From contig ONTZ01000002.1 in NCBI GenBank assembly GCA_900320905.1, positions 33,852 to 97,851 of the forward strand: 64,000 bases of DNA, in the 5' to 3' direction. This document shows, piece by piece, positions 33,732 through 41,353 of this stretch. The stretch is from an uncultured Prevotella sp. (GTDB lineage: Bacteria > Bacteroidota > Bacteroidia > Bacteroidales > Bacteroidaceae). The notes below the pieces were generated by a model that saw only the letters and a list, made by a program, of their open reading frames with translations, was not told the origin of the DNA and did no database searches. Position numbers and translations under genes: made by a program. Position 1 is the first letter of the stretch. Each line of letters starts with the position of its first letter.

Positions 33732-33770
33732 ATGAATTATCCTTTGATATCAGAATACGTTGAAGCCTGA
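33732..33770 (+). pseudogene. Possible 5' remnant of a larger gene
   Basis: A 12-codon frame MNYPLISEYVEA ends at TGA. From memory, this peptide is very close to the N-terminus of a protein-kinase-like family common in Bacteroidales (M-N-x-P-L-I-S-E-Y-x-E-A). A proper -7 box lies upstream at 33684-33691, as for a real gene start. The sequence after the stop (ACGGCTGAAGATAGGC) still resembles the next codons after small deletions. A leader peptide for the downstream gene is the alternative. Confidence 0.4.
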
Positions 33771-33814
33771 CGGCTGAAGATAGGCAAATTAAACAAATGA
33801 AATAATGTATATTT

Positions 33815-34609
33815 ATGTTAGGAGCAATTGTTGGTGATATCGTTGGTTCGATCTATGAGTTTCAAAATACGAAATCCATGGATTTTGATTTAATTACTCC
33901 ATGGTCGAACTTTACAGATGATTCTGTGATGACATTGGCTGTGGCGAAGTGGTTGGTGGAAGATGAGGCACATACCATTCATTATCTTATATATTGTATG
34001 CAGGAACTTGGTAATAGATATCCTAACGCAGGTTATGGTGGTAATTTCTCCGCCTGGCTTAGAGAGGACGAACCACAACCTTATAACAGTTGGGGCAATG
34101 GCGCTGGTATGCGTGTGAGTCCCGTAGGACTATATGCCAAAACACTTGATGAAGCATTGGCTCTCGCAGCTCTTACAGCATCAGTAAGCCATAATCACCC
34201 TGAAGGTGTGAAGGGTGCCCAGGCTATCGCTACGAGTGTGTTCCTTTGTAAGGAGGGCAAATCAAAGCAAGAAATCAAAGAGTATGTAGAAAAGACATTT
34301 GACTATGACCTGAATAGACGGATAGCAGATATCAGACCAACTAATGATTTTGATGTTTCTTGTCAAGGAAGTGTCCCAGAAGCAATTATCGCATTCTTAG
34401 AGGGAAATTCCTTTGAAGAAGTGATTCGCCTGGCAATCTCTCTTGGAGGTGATTCAGATACGATTGGTGCTATGGCTGGCGCTATAGCTGCCTGCCGCTA
34501 TGAGATTCCACAATCTCTAATAGAAGGGTGTAATGCTATCTTGACTGAAGATTTGAGGGAAATCCAAAATGAGTTCGAGAAGCTGATTGAATCTAGGAAT
34601 AATGGTTGA
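33815..34609 (+). CDS. ADP-ribosylglycohydrolase (DraG family)
   Basis: This 264-residue all-helical hydrolase removes ADP-ribose from modified proteins or small molecules using two Mg2+ ions. Family motifs are all present: GAIVGDIVGS at the N-terminus, FTDDSVMTLAVA (the metal-binding T-D-D-S), GNGAGMRVSP, SHNHPEG and the C-terminal metal site GGDSDTIGAMAGAIA. There is no signal peptide. It is followed after 1 nt by an HD-domain gene, and the pair is flanked by two related tandem-repeat arrays. No ADP-ribosyltransferase partner (such as DarT) is seen nearby. The substrate is unknown. Confidence 0.92.
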   Translation: MLGAIVGDIVGSIYEFQNTKSMDFDLITPWSNFTDDSVMTLAVAKWLVEDEAHTIHYLIYCMQELGNRYPNAGYGGNFSAWLREDEPQPYNSWGNGAGMRVSPVGLYAKTLDEALALAALTASVSHNHPEGVKGAQAIATSVFLCKEGKSKQEIKEYVEKTFDYDLNRRIADIRPTNDFDVSCQGSVPEAIIAFLEGNSFEEVIRLAISLGGDSDTIGAMAGAIAACRYEIPQSLIEGCNAILTEDLREIQNEFEKLIESRNNG

Positions 34610-34610
34610 T

Positions 34611-35078
34611 ATGCAAAAAATAGTTGAAGATATTCGCTGATATGTCCATGCGCAATGGACACTTGGTGCATTGCATGGCATCAGACACTGGGACAGAGTC
34701 TATGAAAATGGGCAGAAACTGTTAACGCCTGATGTAAATCTGCTTGTGGTTGGGCTGTTTGCCTACCTTCATGACTCTTGTCGTATGGATGATGGCATGG
34801 ATCTTTGTCATGGCGAGCGGGCAGCAGTATGGATAGATACGTTGCGGAATATATATTTGAAAGATGTTTCTGATGAGGAGATCGAACTGTTACAAGAAGC
34901 ATGTCGTCTTCATACAGTAGAACACAAAACGGGTAATCCCACAATTGATGCCTGCTTTGATTCTGATCGTCTGGACTTGTGGCGAGTAGGTGTTATTCCA
35001 GATCCTGATAGGCTGGCAACTGAGAAGGGAAAGGAGATTGCAAGAAAAACGGACTATCAAGCACTGATCAATAAGTAG
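34611..35078 (+). pseudogene. HD-domain protein gene with an in-frame stop at codon 10
   Basis: ATG at 34611, 1 nt after the DraG stop, opens a frame MQKIVEDIR, then TGA at 34638-34640, then continues in the same frame as YVHAQWTLGALHGIRHWDRV to 35078. The distal 135 residues hold HD-type metal residues: HGIRHWDRV, LHDSCRMDD, CHGERAA and CRLHTVEHKTG. A TTG at 34671 is the only start after the stop, and using it cuts just before the first His motif. I read this as a nonsense mutation in a formerly coupled gene. Expression from TTG is possible. Homologues as I recall act as small HD hydrolases of unknown substrate. Confidence 0.72.
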
Positions 35079-35262
35079 TCTTGGGGACAGGCGAATGAGT
35101 ATAAATCCATTCCGATCAAGATGTCTGACGCTTCGTGAGTTTGGCTAAATAGTAGAGTTTAAATGTTGTAATAATGAAATGGACACTGGTGGCATCGCTG
35201 AAGTTCTTTTTTAATTCCTCAGGATATATGACAGAAAGGTCACACCCTGCAATTTATTGTCC

Positions 35263-35640
35263 CAGATTCCAGGCATACCATTTTGGATGTTCATTTATAG
35301 GCCTGAAATTTCGGGCATATTTCTGCCCGGGGGGTAGAAACGTGCCTCAGATTCAGGGCAGACTTTTGCCCGGGGGGTAGAAACATGCCTCAGATTCAGG
35401 GCGGACTTCTGCCCGGGGGGTAGAAACGTGCCCCAGATTCAGGGCGGACTTCTGCCCGGGGGGTAGAAACGTGCCTCAGATTCAGGGCATATTTCTGCAC
35501 GGGGGGTAGAAACGTGCCCCAGATTCAGGGCAGACTTATGCACGGGGGGTAGAAACGTGCCTCAGATTCAGGGCAGACTTATGCACGGGGGGCATAGACA
35601 TGCCCCAGATTCTGGGCAGACTTTTGCACTGTGGAAGCGA
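35263..35640. repeat. 43-bp tandem array (array 2), about 9 units
   Basis: The core CAGATTC recurs at 35348, 35391, 35434, 35477, 35520, 35563 and 35606, an exact 43-bp period, with two degenerate units before it (near 35263 and 35305). Each unit contains TGCCTCAGATTCAGGGCA, then GACTTCTGCCC, a run of about six G, and TAGAAAC. Overlapping dyads are visible. The core is the reverse complement of the core of array 1. The 767-bp region 35079-35845 otherwise holds no convincing gene; a 68-codon frame at 35174 runs into the repeats and is dismissed. Confidence 0.93.
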
Positions 35641-35796
35641 CAAATGTGGTTCCCTACCAGAGGTGTTTATAAACTCAGCGTAGTACAAGATGCATAAAAT
35701 AAGTATTTGCATACAAGAAAATAAACCTTGTCAAGAAACATGCGTTTTTTAACAATTTCAGACGGTTTCATATTTGGTGATTTCGCAATTTATTTG

Positions 35797-35804
35797 TACC
35801 TTTG
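35797..35804 (+). promoter_or_regulatory. Promoter of carB
   Basis: TACCTTTG is the -7 box, with TTTG near 35773 as a -33 element about 20 bp before it. The ATG of carB is 41 bp downstream. Confidence 0.75.
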
Positions 35805-35845
35805 CACGCGATTTCAGAAACAAGGGTATCATAATCAACTAAAAT

Positions 35846-38800
35846 ATGAAAAAAGAACTGAAAAAGGTGTTGGTGCTCGGATCGGGTGCCTTGAAAATCG
35901 GACAAGCAGGAGAGTTTGACTACTCTGGTTCACAAGCATTAAAAGCCCTCCGCGAGGAAGGCATCAAGAGCGTCCTCGTCAACCCCAACATCGCAACCAT
36001 CCAGACCAGTGAAGGTATTGCAGACAAGGTGTATTTCCAGCCGGTGAATACACATTTCGTAACGGAAATCATCAAGAAGGAGCGCCCCGACGGTATCCTT
36101 CTGGCATTCGGTGGACAGACCGCATTGAACTGTGGCACGGAACTCTACCTGAATGGTACACTGAAAGAATATGGTGTGGAAGTATTAGGTACAAGCGTCG
36201 AGGCTATCATGAACACAGAGGACCGTGACCTCTTCGTGAAGAAGTTGGGCGAGGTTGACCTGAAGGTGCCTGTATCGCACGCCGTTGAGTCGATGGAAGA
36301 TGCCCTGAAGGCAGCCCATGAGATCGGCTTCCCCATCATGATCCGCTCGGCCTACGCCCTCGGCGGTCTCGGCTCAGGCATCTGTCCTGACGAGAAGAAA
36401 TTCATCGAGTTGGCAGAGTCGGCCTTCACCTTCGCCCCGCAGATCCTCGTGGAGGAGTCGCTGAAGGGTTGGAAGGAGATCGAGTTCGAGTGCATACGTG
36501 ACGCCAATGACCGTTGCTTCACCGTGGCCTCGATGGAGAACTTCGACCCCCTCGGCATCCATACCGGTGAGTCGATTGTCGTGGCTCCGACATGCTCGCT
36601 GAAAGAAGAGCAGGTGAAGATGCTACAGGAGATTACCATCAAGTGCGTGAAGCACCTCGGTATCGTCGGTGAGTGTAATATTCAGTTCGCATTCAACGCC
36701 GAGACCAACGACTACCGCATCATCGAGATCAATGCCCGTCTGTCGCGTTCGTCGGCTCTGGCATCCAAGGCCACAGGTTATCCCCTCGCCTTCGTCGCTG
36801 CCAAGATCGCCTTGGGCTACACACTCGACCAGATCGGTGAGATGGGTACGACCTCAAGTGCATACGTGGCTCCGAGCCTCGACTATATGATCTGTAAGAT
36901 TCCCCGTTGGGATCTGACGAAGTTCGCTGGTGTTTCAAGGCAGATCGGTTCATCGATGAAGTCCGTCGGTGAGATCATGAGCATCGGACGCTCCTTTGAG
37001 GAGATGATGCAGAAAGGCCTGCGTATGATCGGTCAGGGCATGCATGGTTTCGTGGGCAACGACCACACGAAGTTCGACAACCTCGACGAGGAACTGGCCA
37101 ACCCCACCGACCTCCGTATCTTCGCCATCGCCCAGGCTCTCGAAGAGGGCTACTCCATCGAGCGCATCGAGGAACTCACGAAGATTGACGTCTGGTTCCT
37201 GGAGCGCCTGAAGCATATCGTGGAGCTGAAGCATGAACTACAGGAATACAATACGCTGGAGTCCCTGCCCGACGAGTTGCTGTTGGAGGTGAAGCGCTGC
37301 GGATTCAGTGACTTCCAGATTGCCCGTTTCGTGCTGAAGCCCGAGAGCGGTAATATGGAGAAGGAGAATCTGGCCGTGCGTAAGTATCGTAAGCAGAAGG
37401 GTGTCGTGCCCAGTGTGAAGCGCATCCCCACGGTGGCATCTGAGCATCCCGAACTGACCAACTACCTCTACTTCACCTATACCCACACGCCTGCCTTCGG
37501 TGATCCGAAGGGAGAGCAATATGTGGCTGCCCACGACATTAATTATTATAATAATGAGAAGTCGGTGGTGGTGCTTGGGTCTGGTGCCTACCGTATCGGT
37601 TCGAGTGTGGAGTTCGACTGGTGTTCTGTGAATGCCATCAATACGGCTCGCAAACTGGGATATAAGAGTATCATGATCAACTACAACCCAGAGACAGTAT
37701 CTACGGACTATGACATGTGCGACCGTCTCTACTTCGATGAACTCTCGTTGGAGCGTGTGCTCGATGTGATAGATCTCGAACAGCCACGTGGTGTGATTGT
37801 ATCCGTGGGTGGTCAGATACCTAACAACCTCGCCATGAAACTCTATCGTCAAGGTGTGCCTGTACTCGGCACGTCGCCAGTGGATATTGACCGTGCAGAG
37901 AACCGTGACAAGTTCTCGGCTATGCTCGACAAACTGGGCATCGACCAGCCTTCATGGCAGGCACTGACGAGTTTCGACGATGTGAAGGAGTTTGTGGCCA
38001 AGGTGGGTTATCCCGTACTGGTGCGTCCGTCGTATGTGCTTTCTGGTGCTGCGATGAACGTGTGCTACGACGAAGAGGAGTTGCATCGCTTCCTGAATAT
38101 GGCCACCGAGGTGTCGAAGGAGTTCCCCGTGGTGGTATCGAAGTTCATGACGGAGACGAAGGAGATTGAGTTCGATGCCGTCGCTGATAAGGGTGAGGTG
38201 ATTGAGTACGCCATCTCCGAACACGTGGAGTATGCTGGTGTGCACTCTGGTGACGCCACGATGGTGTTCCCTGCCCAGCATATCTACTTCTCGACCATCC
38301 GTCAGATTAAGAAAATTGCCCATAAGATCGCTGCCGAGTTGAACATCAGCGGTCCGTTCAATATCCAGTTCCTCGCCAAGAACCGTGAGGTGAAGGTCAT
38401 CGAGTGTAACCTCCGTGCCTCACGCTCATTCCCGTTCGTATCGAAGATTCTGAAGCGCAACTTCATTGAGACGGCTACGAAGATCATGCTCGATGCACCT
38501 TATCAGAAGCCTGAGAAGAGCGAGTTCGATATCGATCGAATCGGCGTAAAGGCCAGCCAGTTCTCGTTCGCCCGTCTGCAGAATGCTGACCCAGTGCTCG
38601 GTGTGGACATGAGTTCTACGGGTGAGGTGGGCTGCCTGGGTGATGACCTCAACGAGGCTATGCTCAACGCGCTGATTGCCACAGGCTATTCGATTCCGAA
38701 GGATGCCGTGCTGATCTCCTCTGGTGGTGCCAAGGGTAAAGTGAGCCTGCTTGAACCCGCTCAGCAACTGGCCAAGAAGGGCTATACCATCTATGCTACC

Positions 38801-39106
38801 GCTGGAACGGCTAAGTTCTTCAATGATAACGGTGTGAAGGCTACAGCCGTTGCATGGCCTGATGAGGAAGGCAACAATAACGTGATGGACCTGATCTCGC
38901 AGCATAAGGTGGGCTTGGTAATCAACGTGCCGAAGAACCACTCTTCACGTGAGTTGACCAACGGCTATAAGATCCGTCGTGGTGCCATCGATCACAACAT
39001 TCCTCTGATGACGAACGTCCGTCTGGCCAAGGCCTTCATCGAAGCCTTCACCGCCATGAACCTCGAGGATGTGAAGATCAAGTCCTGGCAAGAGTATATT
39101 AATTAA
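35846..39106 (+). CDS. carB: Carbamoyl-phosphate synthase, large subunit
   Basis: CarB makes carbamoyl phosphate from glutamine-derived ammonia, bicarbonate and two ATP, for arginine and pyrimidine synthesis. The 1086 residues contain two homologous ATP-grasp halves. The first begins VLVLGSGALKIGQAGEFDYSG with the site IEFECIRDANDRC and later EINARLSRSSALASKATGYP. The second begins VVVLGSGAYRIGSSVEFDW with ECNLRASRSFPFVSK. The C-terminal MGS-like allosteric domain starts near residue 950 (LISSGGAKGKVSLLEPAQQL). Length is full. The small subunit carA is not adjacent in this window. The stop overlaps yigZ by 1 nt (TAATG). Confidence 0.97.
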   Translation: MKKELKKVLVLGSGALKIGQAGEFDYSGSQALKALREEGIKSVLVNPNIATIQTSEGIADKVYFQPVNTHFVTEIIKKERPDGILLAFGGQTALNCGTELYLNGTLKEYGVEVLGTSVEAIMNTEDRDLFVKKLGEVDLKVPVSHAVESMEDALKAAHEIGFPIMIRSAYALGGLGSGICPDEKKFIELAESAFTFAPQILVEESLKGWKEIEFECIRDANDRCFTVASMENFDPLGIHTGESIVVAPTCSLKEEQVKMLQEITIKCVKHLGIVGECNIQFAFNAETNDYRIIEINARLSRSSALASKATGYPLAFVAAKIALGYTLDQIGEMGTTSSAYVAPSLDYMICKIPRWDLTKFAGVSRQIGSSMKSVGEIMSIGRSFEEMMQKGLRMIGQGMHGFVGNDHTKFDNLDEELANPTDLRIFAIAQALEEGYSIERIEELTKIDVWFLERLKHIVELKHELQEYNTLESLPDELLLEVKRCGFSDFQIARFVLKPESGNMEKENLAVRKYRKQKGVVPSVKRIPTVASEHPELTNYLYFTYTHTPAFGDPKGEQYVAAHDINYYNNEKSVVVLGSGAYRIGSSVEFDWCSVNAINTARKLGYKSIMINYNPETVSTDYDMCDRLYFDELSLERVLDVIDLEQPRGVIVSVGGQIPNNLAMKLYRQGVPVLGTSPVDIDRAENRDKFSAMLDKLGIDQPSWQALTSFDDVKEFVAKVGYPVLVRPSYVLSGAAMNVCYDEEELHRFLNMATEVSKEFPVVVSKFMTETKEIEFDAVADKGEVIEYAISEHVEYAGVHSGDATMVFPAQHIYFSTIRQIKKIAHKIAAELNISGPFNIQFLAKNREVKVIECNLRASRSFPFVSKILKRNFIETATKIMLDAPYQKPEKSEFDIDRIGVKASQFSFARLQNADPVLGVDMSSTGEVGCLGDDLNEAMLNALIATGYSIPKDAVLISSGGAKGKVSLLEPAQQLAKKGYTIYATAGTAKFFNDNGVKATAVAWPDEEGNNNVMDLISQHKVGLVINVPKNHSSRELTNGYKIRRGAIDHNIPLMTNVRLAKAFIEAFTAMNLEDVKIKSWQEYIN

Positions 39107-39690
39107 TGACTGACGAATATCGCACGATAAAGACCGGAGGCGAGGGCTACTACACCGACAAGCGTAGCAAGTTCCTCGCCTTCTCTCATCATGTATCGTC
39201 AGTTGAGGAAATCAAGGACATCCTTACCGGCTATCGCAAAAAATACTTCGATGCCCGCCATGTGTGCTATGCCTACATGCTTGGTCCAGAACGATTAGAA
39301 TTCAGAGCCAACGACGACGGCGAGCCCTCCAGCACTGCGGGTAAACCCATCCTCGGACAAATCAACAGCAACGAACTCACGGATATCCTGATTGTCGTGG
39401 TGCGCTACTATGGTGGTGTGAATCTCGGTACATCTGGATTGATTGTCGCCTACCGTGAAGCCGCTGCTGATGCCATCGCCCACTCGGAAATTGAGACCCG
39501 CCAAGTGGAGGAAGTTGTCACCTACTCCTTCGCCTACCCGATGATGAATGATGTGATGCGAATCGTCAAGGAGATGCAGCCCCGTATCGTTTCGCAGACC
39601 TATGACAACACATGCGAAATCAAACTGAGCATCCGCAAAAGCGAGGCCGAACAACTAAAAAAGCGCCTTAATAAACTATCTTTCGAATAA
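39106..39690 (+). CDS. yigZ: YigZ/IMPACT-family protein
   Basis: This 194-residue member of the UPF0029/IMPACT family has the signature GEPSSTAGKPILGQI followed by VVVRYYGGVNLGTSGLIVAYREAA and a C-terminal ferredoxin-like DUF1949-type domain (about residues 130-194). The N-terminal KRSKFLAFSHHVSSVEE segment also matches. The biochemical role is unsettled; a link to translation or stress is proposed for relatives. It is translationally coupled to carB through TAATG. Confidence 0.92.
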   Translation: MTDEYRTIKTGGEGYYTDKRSKFLAFSHHVSSVEEIKDILTGYRKKYFDARHVCYAYMLGPERLEFRANDDGEPSSTAGKPILGQINSNELTDILIVVVRYYGGVNLGTSGLIVAYREAAADAIAHSEIETRQVEEVVTYSFAYPMMNDVMRIVKEMQPRIVSQTYDNTCEIKLSIRKSEAEQLKKRLNKLSFE

Positions 39691-39749
39691 AAATCGGCCA
39701 ATTATTCAACTTTTACCCGTATAAATTTGGTAGTATCAGGAAAAAGCAC

Positions 39750-39757
39750 TACCTTTG
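39750..39757 (+). promoter_or_regulatory. -7 box of tRNA-Ser
   Basis: TACCTTTG with TTTGG near 39726 as -33 element, about 46 bp before the tRNA 5' end. Confidence 0.72.
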
Positions 39758-39802
39758 CACCCGCAAAAGTCCAAACGAGGGTTTTTGAAGCATCTATTTA
39801 TT

Positions 39803-39890
39803 GGAGAGTTGGCAGAGTGATCGATCGCGCTGGACTCGAAATCCGGTATACCCCTTTCGGGTATCGGGGGTTTGAATCCCTCACTCTCCG
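39803..39890 (+). tRNA. tRNA-Ser (anticodon CGA)
   Basis: This 88-nt type II tRNA has acceptor arms GGAGAGT (39803-39809) and ACTCTCC (39883-39889) pairing perfectly, with discriminator G at 39890. The anticodon arm CTGGA-CTCGAAA-TCCGG has CGA in the loop, reading UCG. A long variable arm (TATACCCCTTTCGGGTATC) and the T-arm GGGGGTTTGAATCCCTC follow. CCA is not encoded. Confidence 0.95.
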
Positions 39891-39961
39891 CAATATTGAA
39901 ACAATCTTTTTTTCTAGAAAAAGGGGTCGTCGTGATGACGAGTCCCTCTTCTTTTATGCTG

Positions 39962-41209
39962 TTAACTGAGTTTGTGAATAACCAATCCTGAACGTAGTTT
40001 CGGTTCAAACCATGTAGCCTTCGGAGGCATGATTTTACCACTGTCGGCGATATCCATAATCTGCTGCATCGAGACGGGATAGAGTGCCAGGGCGGCACGC
40101 ATCTCACCAGAATCCACACGACGCTTGAGTTCACCAAGACCACGAAGACCTCCCACGAAGTCAATGCGCTGTGAAGAGCGCAGGTCACCGATATTCAATA
40201 TCTCATCGAGAATCAGACGTGAAGAGATATCCACATCGAGCACTCCGATGGGATCGTTGTTATCGTAGGTTCCCTCCTTAGCCTTCAGACTATACCAGTG
40301 CTGATCGAGATAGAGCGAGAACTCGTGCAACTGCTTAGGCTTGTAGATCTCCGTACCTTTGTCCTCCACGATGAAGTTCACCTGCAGGGCAGCCAAGAAC
40401 TCCTCCGACGACATGCCATTGAGATCTTTCACCACACGGTTGTAGTCGAGGATTGTCAACTGGCTTGCCTGGAAGCACACGGCCATAAAGAAGTTGTATT
40501 CCTCAGTGCCATTGTGGTTGGGGTTCTGCTTCTGCTTTTCTGCACCCACGAGGGCAGCAGCAGCGCTACGGTGATGACCGTCAGCAATATAGAGCGACGG
40601 CATCTTGGCAAACTCATCAGTGATGGTCTGCATATCCTTCTCGTCGTTGATCACCCAGAACTGATGGCGGAAACCGTCGATAGGGGCAATGAAGTCGTAT
40701 TCCGGCTCCGTAGCGGCATAGCGCATCAGAATCTCATTGAGCACTGCATTGTCGGGATAGGCGAAGAACACTGGTTCGATGTTGGCATTGTTCACACGGA
40801 CATGCTTCATGCGATCCTCCTCCTTGTCACGACGAGTCAGTTCATGCTTCTTGATACGCCCGGCCATATAGTCGTCGGTATGGGCACACACCACAAGACC
40901 ATATTGGGTCTTGCCGTTCATCGTCTGCGCATATATATAATAATGTTCGCGCGCGTCCTGAACCAGCCAACCCTTGTCCTGGAACTTCTGGAAGTTTTCT
41001 GCTGCTTTCTCATAGACACGCGGATCGTATTCCGAAGTGCCAACAGGGAAGTCTATCTCTGGTTTGATGATGTGATACAAACTGAGTTCATTATCTCCTG
41101 CCTCTGCCCTCGCCTCTTCGCTATCGAGTACATCATAAGGGCGTGACTCTACCTTCTCCACCAAGTCCTTCGGTGGACGGATACCTTTAAATGGTTTGAT
41201 AATTGCCAT
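39962..41209 (-). CDS. DUF1015 family protein
   Basis: This 415-residue cytoplasmic protein matches DUF1015: IIKPFKGIRPPKDLVEKVESRPYD at the N-terminus, the central VYEKAAENFQKF segment, and IADGHHRSAAAALVG, which is the most diagnostic stretch. In other Bacteroidales as I recall it sits next to serC and serA, which suggests a role in serine or related metabolism. Here a GH5 gene in the opposite orientation separates it from serA. The reaction is unknown. Its -7 box is at 41238-41245. Confidence 0.9.
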   Translation of the reverse strand: MAIIKPFKGIRPPKDLVEKVESRPYDVLDSEEARAEAGDNELSLYHIIKPEIDFPVGTSEYDPRVYEKAAENFQKFQDKGWLVQDAREHYYIYAQTMNGKTQYGLVVCAHTDDYMAGRIKKHELTRRDKEEDRMKHVRVNNANIEPVFFAYPDNAVLNEILMRYAATEPEYDFIAPIDGFRHQFWVINDEKDMQTITDEFAKMPSLYIADGHHRSAAAALVGAEKQKQNPNHNGTEEYNFFMAVCFQASQLTILDYNRVVKDLNGMSSEEFLAALQVNFIVEDKGTEIYKPKQLHEFSLYLDQHWYSLKAKEGTYDNNDPIGVLDVDISSRLILDEILNIGDLRSSQRIDFVGGLRGLGELKRRVDSGEMRAALALYPVSMQQIMDIADSGKIMPPKATWFEPKLRSGLVIHKLS

Positions 41210-41237
41210 AATACTATAAACTATTTAAAACTGCCTG

Positions 41238-41245
41238 CAAAAATA
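41238..41245 (-). promoter_or_regulatory. -7 box of the DUF1015 gene
   Basis: TATTTTTG on the minus strand, 29 bp before the ATG at 41209. Confidence 0.68.
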
Positions 41246-41319
41246 CTCAAAATCCATGAAATCGCAAAATCTTCGGAAAGATATTTGCCTTTTTCCTTGG
41301 ATACTTCAGAAAAACACAC

Positions 41320-41327
41320 TATTTTTG
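41320..41327 (+). promoter_or_regulatory. -7 box of the GH5 gene
   Basis: TATTTTTG, 27 bp before the ATG at 41354. It lies inside the longer upstream open frame, which supports the downstream start. Confidence 0.72.
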
Positions 41328-41353
41328 CAACGAATATTAATATCCCTGACAAG

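Noticed and set aside
34638-34640. The TGA in the HD gene as selenocysteine or stop-codon recoding
   Set aside because: No selenocysteine-type hairpin is obvious after it, the position is not a Cys/Sec site of any HD family I know, and other genes here use TGA as a normal stop.
35174-35380. A 68-codon gene running into array 2
   Set aside because: No upstream signals and no protein-like composition; half of it is repeat DNA read in one of several open frames.
33270-35640. CRISPR arrays at the two 42/43-bp tandem repeats
   Set aside because: Units are contiguous with no unique spacers, differ by substitutions across the whole unit, and no cas gene is in the window.
39803-39890. The tRNA-Ser gene as an integration site
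   Set aside because: No duplicated tRNA 3' end and no integrase gene were seen within the window.
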